Origin: an uncultured Halomonas sp.
Lineage (GTDB): Bacteria > Pseudomonadota > Gammaproteobacteria > Pseudomonadales > Halomonadaceae
Length of the DNA stretch: 64,000 nucleotides
Direction: 5' to 3'
Assembly (NCBI RefSeq): GCF_947493865.1
Contig: NZ_CANLTC010000004.1
Location: 1 to 64,000, forward strand
Part shown: one piece after another, positions 27,792 to 36,246 of the stretch
How positions within the stretch are numbered: position 1 is the stretch's first letter
How the letters are laid out: each line of letters opens with the position of its first letter
Made by a program: the position numbers and the translations under genes
Notes under the pieces: model-generated
Database searches by the model: none
Seen by the model: only the letters and a program-made list of their open reading frames with translations
What the model was told of the DNA's origin: nothing

Positions 27792-28478
27792 ATGGCCGAT
27801 TTCAAACTTAACGTCAAGGTCCGTGACGATCTGGGGAAAGGTGCGAGCCGCCGCCTGCGTCGCGAAGACCTGTACATTCCCGCCATCGTCTATGGCGGTA
27901 ACAAGGCTCCGCGCCCCATCGCCGTGGAAAAATCCGCTTTCTACAAGGCCATCGAAGACGAAGCCTTCTTCTCTTCCCTGATCGATCTGGTCGTGGATGG
28001 CAAAAAACATCAGGTGGTTGTGCGGGATCTGCAGCGTCATCCTTTCAAGCCGCTGGTCACCCACGCGGACTTTTTGCGGGTCAGCGCCAAGGAAGCGTTC
28101 ACCATGAACGTGCCACTGCACGTGACCGGCCAGGAAGAGTGTATCGGCATCAAGGAAGAGGATGGCGAACTTCACCAGCTGATGACGGAAGTCGAGATCA
28201 GCTGTCTGCCGAAGGATCTGCCGGACTATCTGGAAGTCGACATCTCCAAGCTGGAGGTTGGCACGACGCTGCACCTGTCGGATATCGAACTGCCGAAGGG
28301 CGTAACCTCCGTGGCCTTGAGCCATGGCGAAGAGTACGACTACGCCATCCTCAATATCGCCAAGGCCAAGATTCGCGACGAAGAGGAAGATGAAGACGAG
28401 GCAGCGGCTGAAGGCGGCGAAGAGAGCGCCGAAAAGGATCAGGAGAGTGGCGAGAACGAAGGCGAAGACAAGAGCTGA
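27792..28478 (+). CDS. rplY: 50S ribosomal protein L25 (Ctc type)
   Basis: Long, CTC-type L25 of 228 residues that binds 5S rRNA with its N-terminal domain (about 1-95) and carries a C-terminal beta domain (about 100-190, with [20 protein letters not shown]). The last 35 or so residues are almost entirely Glu, Asp, Gly, Ala and Ser, an acidic tail of the kind found in halophilic proteomes. E. coli L25 is only 94 residues and lacks the second domain. An ACGAGG ribosome site precedes the ATG, and a strong terminator follows. Confidence 0.95.
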   Translation: MADFKLNVKVRDDLGKGASRRLRREDLYIPAIVYGGNKAPRPIAVEKSAFYKAIEDEAFFSSLIDLVVDGKKHQVVVRDLQRHPFKPLVTHADFLRVSAKEAFTMNVPLHVTGQEECIGIKEEDGELHQLMTEVEISCLPKDLPDYLEVDISKLEVGTTLHLSDIELPKGVTSVALSHGEEYDYAILNIAKAKIRDEEEDEDEAAAEGGEESAEKDQESGENEGEDKS

Positions 28479-28528
28479 CAGGCTGTCTTGTCGAACATTT
28501 CAATCTATTGAAACGCTCTTCTGCCATG

Positions 28529-28563
28529 GATCAAGCGCCGCTAACCCGGCGCTTGATCTTTTT
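28529..28563 (+). terminator. Intrinsic terminator after rplY
   Basis: A perfect 12-bp stem (GATCAAGCGCCG at 28529-28540 with 28547-28558), a 6-nt loop and five T directly after. It ends the prs-rplY transcript 50 bp past the rplY stop, so pth needs its own promoter or readthrough. Confidence 0.92.
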
Positions 28564-28618
28564 AGGGGCGGCCTGTTTTCTTGAAGAGTTGGTTCGTTTT
28601 CTTGGAGAGTCACGTCTC

Positions 28619-29203
28619 ATGGGTCAGCTAAAAGCGATCATCGGCCTCGGCAATCCGGGCGCCGACTATGCCGACACCCGGCACAACGCCGGTGCCTGGC
28701 TAGTGGAAACCATCGCCCGGGACAGTCTTGCGCCACTGCGCATGGAGAAGAAATTCCTTGGCCATTACGCCAAGGTCAATATCGCTGGCCGGGAACTGCA
28801 TCTGCTCAACCCGACCACCTTCATGAATCGCAGCGGCGCGGCAGTCGCAGCGCTTTGCCAGTTCTTCAAGCTCTCTCCGGATGAACTGCTCGTCGCCCAT
28901 GACGAGCTGGATATCGCGCCGGGCACGGCCCGCTACAAGCAAGGCGGTGGCCACGGCGGCCACAACGGCCTGCGTGACACCATCAGCGCCCTGGGCAATG
29001 ACAACGCCTTTCATCGTATTCGTATCGGCATCGGCCATCCCGGGGAGGCTCGTCAGGTGGTCAACTACGTGCTGGGCCGGCCGGGCAAGACCGAACGCGC
29101 CGCCATCGACGCCGCCATCGACGAGTGCCTGGCAACGCTACCAGAAGCCCTCAGCGGCGAATGGGCCAAGGCGATGAATCGGCTGCACTCTTTTAAAGGC
29201 TAG
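28619..29203 (+). CDS. pth: Peptidyl-tRNA hydrolase
   Basis: Pth of 194 residues, the same length as in E. coli. It releases tRNA from drop-off peptidyl-tRNA. The N-terminal IGLGNPGADYADTRHNAG gives the catalytic His and Asn10/14 region, HDELDIAPG carries the catalytic Asp, and GGGHGGHNGLRD (about 109-120) is the second signature. The ATG at 28619 has TTGGAG 12 bases upstream; a longer reading back to 28508 would run through the rplY terminator. The stop codon lies inside a 12-bp tandem repeat that adds further in-frame stops. Confidence 0.95.
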   Translation: MGQLKAIIGLGNPGADYADTRHNAGAWLVETIARDSLAPLRMEKKFLGHYAKVNIAGRELHLLNPTTFMNRSGAAVAALCQFFKLSPDELLVAHDELDIAPGTARYKQGGGHGGHNGLRDTISALGNDNAFHRIRIGIGHPGEARQVVNYVLGRPGKTERAAIDAAIDECLATLPEALSGEWAKAMNRLHSFKG

Positions 29204-29239
29204 TTCAAGGGCTAGTTCAAGGGCTAATTCAAGAGCTAA
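29198..29239 (+). repeat. 12-bp tandem repeat over the pth stop codon
   Basis: Three 12-bp units (GGCTAGTTCAAG, 29198-29209, then two more to 29233) plus a partial fourth. Because the period is four codons, stops TAG, TAG, TAA and TAA appear in frame at 29201, 29213, 29225 and 29237. Confidence 0.9.
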
Positions 29240-29268
29240 CGAAAATGGCTGCTTTCCGCCATTTTTCG
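29240..29268 (+). terminator. Hairpin after pth
   Basis: CGAAAATGG (29240-29248) pairs with CCATTTTTCG (29259-29268) with one bulge, the U-rich arm itself giving a T run. It lies between pth and ychF and is probably a weak terminator or attenuator. Confidence 0.55.
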
Positions 29269-29311
29269 TAAGATACCCCCACTTTTTTCACTCGATTTCC
29301 AGGAACACATC

Positions 29312-30403
29312 ATGGGTTTCAACTGCGGCATCGTCGGCCTGCCTAACGTCGGCAAGTCCACCCTGTTCAATGCGCTGACCAAGTCGGGCATCGACGCGGA
29401 GAACTTCCCCTTCTGCACCATCGAACCCAACACTGGGATCGTGCCGATGCCGGACCCCAGGCTCGACAAGCTGGCCGAGATCGTCAAGCCGCAGAAGACC
29501 ATTCCTACCACCATGGAGTTCGTGGATATTGCCGGCCTCGTCGCCGGCGCTTCCAAGGGGGAAGGCCTGGGCAATCAATTCCTCGCCAACATCCGCGAAA
29601 CCGACGCCATCGCTCACGTGGTGCGCTGCTTCGACAACGACAACGTCATTCATGTCGCCAACCAGGTCGACCCCCAGGCGGATATCGAAATCATCAACAT
29701 GGAGCTGGCCCTGGCGGATCTGGACACCGTCGAGCGGGCCAGCCAGCGCCTGACCCGAGTGGTAAAGGGTGGCGACAAGGATGCCATCGCCACCAAGGCG
29801 ATCCTCGATCGTATTCAGCCACATCTGGCTGAAGGCTTGCCGCTGCGCAGTTTTGGCCTCTCGGATGAGGAAAAGCGCCAGGTCAGGAGCTTCGGCTTCC
29901 TGACCCTGAAGCCGACCATGTACATTGCCAACGTCAACGAGGACGGCTTCGAGAACAATCCGTATCTTGACGTGGTGCGCAAAATCGCCAAGGACGAAGA
30001 TGCCGTGGTGGTGCCGGTGTGCAACCAGCTCGAGGCCGAAATTGCCGAACTCGACGATGAAGAACGCAGCATGTTCCTGGGCGAGATGGGCATGGAAGAG
30101 CCAGGCCTTGACCGGGTCATTCGCGCCGGCTACTCGCTGCTCGGCCTGCAGACCTACTTCACCGCCGGCGTGAAGGAAGTGCGCGCCTGGACGGTCAAAG
30201 TCGGCGCCACCGCGCCCCAGGCCGCCGGCGTCATTCATACGGACTTCGAAAAGGGCTTCATTCGCGCCGAGGTCATCGGCTATGACGACTTCGTCACCCT
30301 CGGCGGCGAACAGGGTGCCAAGGATGCGGGTAAATGGCGTCTGGAAGGCAAGGAGTACATCGTCAAGGATGGGGATGTGATCCATTTCCGCTTCAACGTT
30401 TAG
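29312..30403 (+). CDS. ychF: Obg-family ATPase YchF
   Basis: Cytosolic P-loop ATPase of 363 residues, exactly the E. coli length. The G1 motif is [14 protein letters not shown] (about 8-21), a coiled domain lies in the middle, and the C-terminal TGS domain (about 280-363, [21 protein letters not shown]) closes the protein. The G4 motif is NVNE instead of NKxD, which explains the ATP preference of the family. YchF interacts with ribosomes and affects the oxidative stress response. It follows pth as usual. A type B structured repeat starts at its stop codon. Confidence 0.96.
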   Translation: MGFNCGIVGLPNVGKSTLFNALTKSGIDAENFPFCTIEPNTGIVPMPDPRLDKLAEIVKPQKTIPTTMEFVDIAGLVAGASKGEGLGNQFLANIRETDAIAHVVRCFDNDNVIHVANQVDPQADIEIINMELALADLDTVERASQRLTRVVKGGDKDAIATKAILDRIQPHLAEGLPLRSFGLSDEEKRQVRSFGFLTLKPTMYIANVNEDGFENNPYLDVVRKIAKDEDAVVVPVCNQLEAEIAELDDEERSMFLGEMGMEEPGLDRVIRAGYSLLGLQTYFTAGVKEVRAWTVKVGATAPQAAGVIHTDFEKGFIRAEVIGYDDFVTLGGEQGAKDAGKWRLEGKEYIVKDGDVIHFRFNV

Positions 30404-30545
30404 GGAAACACTGAATAAATGACTGCGTGACTCAATCACTGCGTTACGCGGTGCGCGGAATCCTCACATATACCCCATATGCTCCGGTTCCTGTGCTCCG
30501 GGCGCCTTGTGCTTGAACCACTCGTCGATTTATTCAGCGCTTCCC
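30403..30545 (+). repeat. Structured intergenic repeat, type B, copy 2
   Basis: A 143-bp element beginning with the last base of the ychF stop codon. The ends are GGGAAACACTGAATAAAT and the complement of ATTTATTCAGCGCTTCCC (to 30545), two mismatches in 18. The arms are TGACTGCGTG...CACTGCGTT on the left and GGCGCCTTGTGCTTGAA on the right. The central part, with GGAGCATATGGGGTATATGTGA read on the minus strand (given in part), is nearly the same as at 5951-6090. Confidence 0.9.
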
Positions 30546-30595
30546 AGTTAATGACGAAGACGTTCCGTTTGATGCTCTCTACATGGGGCGAATAA

Positions 30596-30624
30596 TTGAC
30601 AGATCATGCGCTTACGCGTAGGAT
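30596..30624 (+). promoter_or_regulatory. Sigma-70 promoter of tRNA-Met
   Basis: A perfect -35 TTGACA (30596-30601), a 17-bp spacer and -10 TAGGAT (30619-30624), followed by a GC-rich discriminator (TCGCCCCC) typical of stringently controlled stable-RNA promoters. The predicted start is near 30631, nine bases before the tRNA. Confidence 0.88.
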
Positions 30625-30639
30625 TCGCCCCCGTTGGAC

Positions 30640-30716
30640 GGCTACGTAGCTCAGTTGGTTAGAGCACATCACTCATAATGATGGGGTCCCCTGTTCGAAT
30701 CAGGGCGTAGCCACCA
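30640..30716 (+). tRNA. tRNA-Met (anticodon CAT, elongator)
   Basis: A complete 77-nt cloverleaf with encoded CCA. Acceptor GGCTACG/CGTAGCC, D arm GCTC...GAGC, anticodon stem CATCA/TGATG with loop CTCATAA (CAT), T arm CCCTG/CAGGG. The fully paired first acceptor base pair (G-C) and lack of three G-C pairs at the base of the anticodon stem mark it as elongator, not initiator. A CAT tRNA could also be tRNA-Ile2 after lysidine modification; the sequence looks like tRNA-Met. Confidence 0.93.
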
Positions 30717-30726
30717 CCACGAATAC

Positions 30727-30766
30727 AAAAAGCCCGACCGGTGAAATTTCACCGGTCGGGCTTTTT
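30727..30766. terminator. Bidirectional terminator after tRNA-Met
   Basis: A perfect 40-bp palindrome, each arm 20 bases (AAAAAGCCCGACCGGTGAAA), ending in five T on either strand. It ends the tRNA transcript and can stop transcription coming from the murB side. Confidence 0.95.
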
Positions 30767-30790
30767 CGTTTACTGCCACGAATGCCTGTC

Positions 30791-30965
30791 TAGGCTTTGT
30801 CTGAAAAGTCGACGAGCGATGGCCAGACAAGGCAAAAATCGACGAAGACGGACCGGGCTCGCGATCGAGTTTACGCGGTGTAAATGAGTACTTTGATCGG
30901 ACTCGCGCACGAGTCGATTTTTAACGCAGTATGGGCGAGCGCAGGCACTTTTCAGACATAGCCTA
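30791..30965 (-). repeat. Structured intergenic repeat, type A, copy 3 (enlarged)
   Basis: A 175-bp element starting with the TAG stop codon of murB (minus strand). The ends are a 19-bp inverted repeat with one mismatch (TAGGCTATGTCTGAAAAGT from 30965 and TAGGCTTTGTCTGAAAAGT from 30791). The left arm is TGCCTGCGCTCGCCCATACT, the inner stem AAAAATCGAC pairs perfectly, and the apex is TTTAC/GTAAA. It is about 30 bp longer than the other copies because a small extra palindrome sits on each side of the apex (ACTCGTGCGCGAGT and CTCGATCGCGAG). Confidence 0.92.
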
Positions 30966-31979
30966 GCGTACCTTCCGCCCCATCAAGCGCGGCTCCCGCT
31001 CCAGAGCAACGTCAAAACGCCCCTGCACCTCATCGACGACACGCTGGGCCAGGGCCAGCAGCTCGGCAGCACTGCCACCGCCATGATGTACTAGCACCAG
31101 CGCCTGACGCTCGTGAATGCCCACATGTCCCTCTCGCAATCCCTTCAAGCCACACTGATCGATCAGCCAACCGGCAGCGAGCTTGACGCGGCCATCGGCG
31201 AGCGGGAAGTGCGGCATGGTCGGATGACGCTCGAGCAACTCCCGGGCGTGCGTAGCAGAAACCACCGGATTCTTGAAAAAACTGCCGGCGTTGCCGAGCA
31301 CCGCGGGGTCGGGTAGTTTCTCCTGGCGTACCGCGCTGACAGCGGCGACCACGTCGCTTGCGCTGGGCTTGGCTGGGAGTCGCGCCGCCAGATCGCCGTA
31401 GTCGAGCCTTGGCCGGGCTTGAGGCGACACCCGCAGTACCAGCCGTGTGATGACCACGCGATTCTCCAGATCATGCTTGAAGATGCTGTCGCGATAGCCG
31501 AAGGCGCACTCCTTTCGATCTAGCACGGCCTCCCGCCCATCCTCGAGGTGCAATAAATGCACTCGTTCGAGCACGTCCGAAAGTTCGACCCCATAGGCCC
31601 CGATATTCTGGATCGGCGCCGCCCCGACATGGCCCGGGATCAGCGCCAGATTCTCGATACCCCAGAGATCCCGCGCAGCCAATGCTTCAACCAGCGCATG
31701 CCAGTTCAGACCGGCGCCGGCATGCACCAGCACATCGCCCTCTCCAGTCTCCTCGAAACGCAGATCGGCAAAGCTCGGCTGTAGTGCCAGACCCGGCAGC
31801 CAGGGTTGAAGCACCAGATTGCTGCCACCCCCGAGTACCGTCAGCGGCCAATCCTGCTCCACCGCCTGACGAAGCACATCGCGAGTCGTCGCAATATCGT
31901 CAGTGGCCAGAAAGCGTTCCGCCCGACAAGGCAGGCCCAGGGTGTTGGCCCTGGAGAGGTCGACATCGTGTCGAATCAT
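30963..31979 (-). CDS. murB: UDP-N-acetylenolpyruvoylglucosamine reductase
   Basis: FAD enzyme of peptidoglycan precursor synthesis, 338 residues, reducing UDP-GlcNAc-enolpyruvate to UDP-MurNAc. Type I MurB features are visible: NTLGLPCRAE near the start, the FAD-binding VLGGGSNLVL (about 48-57), IPGHVGAAPIQNIGAYGVE (about 113-131) and AGSFFKNPVVS with the catalytic Ser. It is the last gene of the exbB-to-murB run and overlaps the phosphatase gene by four bases. Confidence 0.95.
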   Translation of the reverse strand: MIRHDVDLSRANTLGLPCRAERFLATDDIATTRDVLRQAVEQDWPLTVLGGGSNLVLQPWLPGLALQPSFADLRFEETGEGDVLVHAGAGLNWHALVEALAARDLWGIENLALIPGHVGAAPIQNIGAYGVELSDVLERVHLLHLEDGREAVLDRKECAFGYRDSIFKHDLENRVVITRLVLRVSPQARPRLDYGDLAARLPAKPSASDVVAAVSAVRQEKLPDPAVLGNAGSFFKNPVVSATHARELLERHPTMPHFPLADGRVKLAAGWLIDQCGLKGLREGHVGIHERQALVLVHHGGGSAAELLALAQRVVDEVQGRFDVALEREPRLMGRKVR

Positions 31980-32449
31980 GCCGTGTCCAGACGCCTGCGC
32001 AATTCTTCGATCAGGCCGTCGCTGGCCGCTTCGATCATCTCGAACACCTTCTCGAAATGCTTCTCGTCGCCGGTGTATGGGTCCGGAATCGCCTCACCGG
32101 AGCGGCCTGCAAACGCCATGAATAGACCAACCTGGGACTGACTATCCCTGGGCCGTAGCGCTTCGATATTTTCAAGATTCATGTGATCCATGGCCAGGAT
32201 ATAGTCGAAGCGACGAAAGTCCTCTTCCTCCAACTGGCGTCCACGCAACTGACTCAGATCAACGCCGCGACTCTTGGCGGCGGCGATGGCCCTGGAATCC
32301 GGCGGATCGCCGATGTGCCAGTCGCTGGTGCCACAGGAATCCACCTCGACCTGTTGCGCCAGCCCCGCTTTATCGAGGCGGGAACGAAAGACGCCTTCCG
32401 CGGTGGGGGAACGGCAGATATTGCCCAGACAAACGAACAAAACTCGCAT
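31976..32449 (-). CDS. Low-molecular-weight protein-tyrosine phosphatase
   Basis: Cysteine-based phosphatase of 157 residues. The P-loop is CLGNICRSP (from Cys 7), and the general-acid Asp is in DPYTG near residue 122. The ATG at 32449 has TGAGG six bases upstream; the in-frame start further back lacks one. LMW-PTPs often act on tyrosine kinases of polysaccharide export (Wzb-Wzc), but no Wzc kinase is in the window. It is embedded between kdsB and murB, an arrangement common in Pseudomonas-type genomes. Confidence 0.92.
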   Translation of the reverse strand: MRVLFVCLGNICRSPTAEGVFRSRLDKAGLAQQVEVDSCGTSDWHIGDPPDSRAIAAAKSRGVDLSQLRGRQLEEEDFRRFDYILAMDHMNLENIEALRPRDSQSQVGLFMAFAGRSGEAIPDPYTGDEKHFEKVFEMIEAASDGLIEELRRRLDTA

Positions 32450-32457
32450 TCTAAACC

Positions 32458-33228
32458 TCAAAGAATATGATGGTCGGCCAGCAGCAGGCGCACACGCTCG
32501 AGATCCGCCGGGGTATCCACTCCCGCCGGATGGGGTTCGGCGCTGAGTGCCACCTGAATGCCATGACCGTGATGCAGCGCCCGTAGCTGCTCGAGTTGTT
32601 CCAGCTGCTCCAGGGGGCTAGGTAGCCAATTGATATACTCGGCAAGAAAGCTGGCCCGATAGGCATAAAGCCCAACATGACGTAGCCAGAGGTCGGATTC
32701 GAGCAGCTCGGGGCGAGTGGCGAAGCGCTCCCGTTCCCAGGGGATGGGCGCTCTCGAAAAATACAGGGCGCGACCGTGCAGATCCCGCACTACCTTGACC
32801 ACGTTCGGATTGAACAAGGTATCGGTATCGCTGATCGATTCCGCCAGGGTGGCAATCGACGCATCGGGATCACCCTCGAGGCTTGCGGCGACCTGATCAA
32901 TGAGCGTGGCGGGCAGTAAGGGTTCATCTCCCTGGACATTGACCAGGATGGCATCGCTCGGCAAGTCGAGATACTTGGCCACCTCCGCCAGACGATCGGT
33001 GCCGGAAGGATGATCCTCTCGGGTCAGCACCACCTCGCCGCCCGCCTTCTCTACCGCCGCCTGGATACGCTCATCGTCGGTGGCTACGACGACCCGCGAA
33101 GCCCTGCTCTCGCAGGCCCGCTGCCAGACCCGCACCACCATGGGCAGCCCGCCGATATCCAGAAGCGGCTTTCCCGGCAGGCGCGTGGAGTGATAGCGCG
33201 CCGGAATCACGACAGAAAAATCATTCAT
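32458..33228 (-). CDS. kdsB: 3-deoxy-manno-octulosonate cytidylyltransferase
   Basis: CMP-Kdo synthetase of 256 residues that activates Kdo for lipid A-core assembly. The N-terminal nucleotide-binding motif is [16 protein letters not shown] (about 6-21), followed by VVATDDERI and the magnesium-binding NVQGDEPL (about 97-104). Length is that of E. coli KdsB (248). It lies between the Trm112-like gene and the phosphatase gene with short gaps, in one operon. Confidence 0.95.
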   Translation of the reverse strand: MNDFSVVIPARYHSTRLPGKPLLDIGGLPMVVRVWQRACESRASRVVVATDDERIQAAVEKAGGEVVLTREDHPSGTDRLAEVAKYLDLPSDAILVNVQGDEPLLPATLIDQVAASLEGDPDASIATLAESISDTDTLFNPNVVKVVRDLHGRALYFSRAPIPWERERFATRPELLESDLWLRHVGLYAYRASFLAEYINWLPSPLEQLEQLEQLRALHHGHGIQVALSAEPHPAGVDTPADLERVRLLLADHHIL

Positions 33229-33240
33229 GAATCACAGCAC

Positions 33241-33489
33241 TCATGCGGATGGTTCGTGGAGTCCGGCTTCCGGCCCCTTAGAAAGCCCGCTGTCTTGAAG
33301 GGTCGGCTTGTTGAGCTTCTCATCGACGCTCATGACCCGGGCCTCTTCTTCCAGCATCACCGGAATGTCGTCACGAATCGGATAGGCCAGGCCGTCGAAG
33401 TGGCAGCGTAGCTCTGCCTGTTCGCGATCGTATTTGAGCTTGCCTTGACACAGTGGGCAAACCAGTAGCGCGAGTAGTTCCTTATCCAT
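33241..33489 (-). CDS. ycaR: Trm112-family protein (YcaR-like)
   Basis: Small protein of 82 residues with the zinc-finger-like opening LLVCPLCQGKL, then CHFDGLAYPIRDDIPVML, the signature of the Trm112/UPF0434 family. E. coli YcaR has 60 residues; this one carries about 20 extra, polar C-terminal residues. Trm112 proteins act as small partners of methyltransferases, but the partner of bacterial YcaR is not established. It overlaps lpxK by eight bases and has GGGAGG as ribosome site, so it is a real member of the operon. Confidence 0.9.
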   Translation of the reverse strand: MDKELLALLVCPLCQGKLKYDREQAELRCHFDGLAYPIRDDIPVMLEEEARVMSVDEKLNKPTLQDSGLSKGPEAGLHEPSA

Positions 33490-34498
33490 TGTTTACCTCC
33501 CGGGTAGCCGATTGAAGCGTCTCGAGTCGCGTTTGCAGCCAGTCGATGAAAGCCGATTCCGGACACGCCTCCACGTCCAGCACCCAGCAATTCGCATGGG
33601 CAAAGGGACGGCATTTGACCGCATCCTTGGCAGTCATCACCACTGGCAAGTCGTCGTCAAAGCGCACATCCTCGGCGCTGAAACGATGATGATCCGCCCG
33701 TGGATGTTCACGCACTTCCACACCCAGGGTTTCGAGTGTGGCGAAAAAGCGCGCAGGGTGTCCGATGCCCGCCAGCGCATGGACAGGACTATAAAATGGC
33801 TGCCTGGCTACAGGATAACAGACCCCATCAACGAGATGGCGCCACTGGGCCGGACGCAGCTGCATGTGATAACTCATGGCACCGCTTGCGCAATGAAGTG
33901 TTTTCCGAGACTCGCCGTTGACCATGATCGCATCGATATCCTCCAGTCGCGAAAAAGGTTCTCGCAGCGGGCCTGCCGGCAGACAGCGCCCATTGCCAAA
34001 ACCGCGCGTGCCATCCACTACCACCAGCTCGATATCCCGCCCTAGCGCCAGATGCTGCAGGCCGTCATCGGCAATCACGATATCGCAACCCGCCTCGATC
34101 AGCGCTCGGGCCCCACGCGGGCGATCCGGATCGACCACCACCGGCAGGCCGGTCTGCTGAGCCAGCATCAACGGCTCATCGCCGGATTGTTCCACCGAGG
34201 CATCGATCCCGACATGAAAAGGATACTGCGGCGCCTTGCCGCCATAGCCCCGGGAAACGATGCCCGGACGCCAACCTTGCGCACTCAGGTAACGTCCCAG
34301 CCAGGCGACCAGCGGAGACTTGCCGGTCCCCCCCAGGGTGATATTGCCCACCACGATCACCGGCACCGGCAAGCGCTGCACCCGTTTGCGGCCACTCGCA
34401 TAGGCGCGGCGCCGGCGCGCCACGGCGCCCCGATAGAGCCATTCCAGTGGTCTCAGCAGCTTGAGCCAGGCAGCATCCCGGTACCAGGCCTCGATCAT
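33482..34498 (-). CDS. lpxK: Tetraacyldisaccharide 4'-kinase
   Basis: Inner-membrane kinase of 338 residues that phosphorylates the 4' position of the lipid A disaccharide. An N-terminal membrane-associating helix (residues about 1-25) precedes the Walker A motif NITLGGTGKSP (about 53-63) and the DDGLQH motif (about 134-139). The start at 34498 lies five bases after the msbA stop; a GTG three codons upstream that overlaps the stop is an alternative. A long reading frame further upstream is just antisense to nothing and lies within msbA. Confidence 0.94.
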   Translation of the reverse strand: MIEAWYRDAAWLKLLRPLEWLYRGAVARRRRAYASGRKRVQRLPVPVIVVGNITLGGTGKSPLVAWLGRYLSAQGWRPGIVSRGYGGKAPQYPFHVGIDASVEQSGDEPLMLAQQTGLPVVVDPDRPRGARALIEAGCDIVIADDGLQHLALGRDIELVVVDGTRGFGNGRCLPAGPLREPFSRLEDIDAIMVNGESRKTLHCASGAMSYHMQLRPAQWRHLVDGVCYPVARQPFYSPVHALAGIGHPARFFATLETLGVEVREHPRADHHRFSAEDVRFDDDLPVVMTAKDAVKCRPFAHANCWVLDVEACPESAFIDWLQTRLETLQSATREVNNG

Positions 34499-34503
34499 GC
34501 GAC

Positions 34504-36246
34504 TCACGCCTCGACCTCCTGGAACTGCAGCCGATACAGGGCGGCGTAGGCGCCATCGCGTTCGAGCAGTTGCGCATGGGTGCCGCTCTCGACAACCTCC
34601 CCTTGCTCCATCACCAGAATACGATCCGCGCGTTCGATGGTGGAGAGACGATGGGCGATGACGAAAGTGGTACGATCCCGGCAAACCTCCTCGAGTGCCC
34701 GCTGGATGTAGCGCTCGGACTCGGTGTCCAGTGCCGAGGTCGCCTCGTCCAGGATCAGGATCGGCGCGTCCTTGAAGATTGCCCGGGCAATAGCCAGGCG
34801 CTGACGCTGGCCTCCGGAAAGCATCACACCGTTATCGCCCACCACGGTATCGAAGCCCTTGGGCAGACGTTCGATGAACTCGCTGGCATAGGCGGAATCC
34901 GCGGCCGCCTTTATCCGTTCGCGGCTGGCATCGGGAACGCCATAGGCGATGTTGTCGGCGATCGAGGCGTTGAACAGGGTGACCTGCTGGGAAACCAGGG
35001 CAATCTGCTGGCGCAGGGGCGAGAGCTGATACTCGCTGATCGCGACTCCATCGATGGTGACGCGCCCTGCTGTCGGATAGTAAAAACGCGGCAGCAGCCC
35101 CATCAGGGTCGTCTTGCCACTGCCCGAGCGCCCGACGATGGCGATCAGCTCACCCGGAGCGACGTCAAGATCGATGCTCTTGAGTACCTCGGGCTGATCG
35201 TCGCCATAGGCGAAGCGAACCCCTTCGAAGCGCACGTGCCCCTCGAGTCGCGTCGGCAGGATAGTGCCATTATCCGCCTCCTGGGGCACTTCGAGCAGAC
35301 CGAACAGCTCCTGGGAGGCCGCCAAGCCTTTCTGGATCTCGCTATTGATCTCGGTCAGTTGCTTGACCGGCTTTGCCATCAGGGAGGCAGCGGTGATGAA
35401 GGCCACGAACTCTCCCGCGGTCATGTTCGCCATCAGTTCCGGCGCCATCGCCAGCCACACCAGGCCGGCCAGCGCGATTGCGACCAATAGCTGGATCACC
35501 GGGGTGCTGATGCCCTTGGTCAGCGCTTCTTTCAGGCTCTGCTCGCGGTTGTAATTGCTGGCCTTGGCGAAGCGTTGCTTCTCGTACTCTTCGGCGCCGT
35601 GGGTACGCACTACCTTGTAACCCGAAAGCGCTTCGGAGGCCACGTGGGTGACATCCCCCATGGAGCTTTGAATGCGCCGGGAAATACGCCGGAAGCGCTT
35701 GCTGGCGACCAGCACCACCAAGCCGATCAACGGCGTCACGGTCAGAAAGACCAGGGTCAGCATCCAGTTGGTCCACAGTAGATAGCCGAGCAGACCGATG
35801 ACGAACAGACCTTCGCGCAGCAGAATGGTCACCGCCTTGGTCGCCGCACCGGTCACCTGCTCCACATGATAGGTCACCCGGGAAACCAGATGACCGCTCG
35901 AGTGGGCATCGAAGAAGCGGCCGGATAGATGCAGCATGTGATTGAACACCTCGCAGCGCAGCGAGTGCACCACGTTACGCGCCACGTTGCTCATGAAGTA
36001 GGTGCCCAGGAAAGTACCTACGCCGCGGGCAGTGAACATGCCGACGACGAACAAAGGCAGGAACAGACGAAAAGACGCATCCGGATTCTGGATGCCGTCG
36101 ATCAGCCGCTTCATCATCTCCGCCAGGGCGGTGCTGGAGGCGGCGTAGATCGCATAGCCCAGCACCGCCAGGGAAAAGTAGTGCCAATAGGGTTTGACGT
36201 AGCCGAGCAAACGGCGATAAAGGGACCAGCTACTGGATTGAGTCAC
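34504..36246 (-). CDS. msbA: Lipid A export ATP-binding/permease MsbA
   Basis: Homodimeric ABC exporter of 580 residues (E. coli: 582) that flips lipid A-core across the inner membrane. Six transmembrane helices fill the first 320 residues. The nucleotide domain shows Walker A GRSGSGKTT (about 375-383), signature LSGGQRQR, Walker B ILILDEATSALD and the H-loop AHRLST. It overlaps exbD by four bases and is followed by lpxK, as in many gammaproteobacteria. Confidence 0.96.
   Translation of the reverse strand: MTQSSSWSLYRRLLGYVKPYWHYFSLAVLGYAIYAASSTALAEMMKRLIDGIQNPDASFRLFLPLFVVGMFTARGVGTFLGTYFMSNVARNVVHSLRCEVFNHMLHLSGRFFDAHSSGHLVSRVTYHVEQVTGAATKAVTILLREGLFVIGLLGYLLWTNWMLTLVFLTVTPLIGLVVLVASKRFRRISRRIQSSMGDVTHVASEALSGYKVVRTHGAEEYEKQRFAKASNYNREQSLKEALTKGISTPVIQLLVAIALAGLVWLAMAPELMANMTAGEFVAFITAASLMAKPVKQLTEINSEIQKGLAASQELFGLLEVPQEADNGTILPTRLEGHVRFEGVRFAYGDDQPEVLKSIDLDVAPGELIAIVGRSGSGKTTLMGLLPRFYYPTAGRVTIDGVAISEYQLSPLRQQIALVSQQVTLFNASIADNIAYGVPDASRERIKAAADSAYASEFIERLPKGFDTVVGDNGVMLSGGQRQRLAIARAIFKDAPILILDEATSALDTESERYIQRALEEVCRDRTTFVIAHRLSTIERADRILVMEQGEVVESGTHAQLLERDGAYAALYRLQFQEVEA

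Noticed and set aside
29288..30439. Long open frame antisense to ychF (383 codons)
   Set aside because: It is opposite a highly conserved gene, has no recognisable domain and no ribosome site of note.
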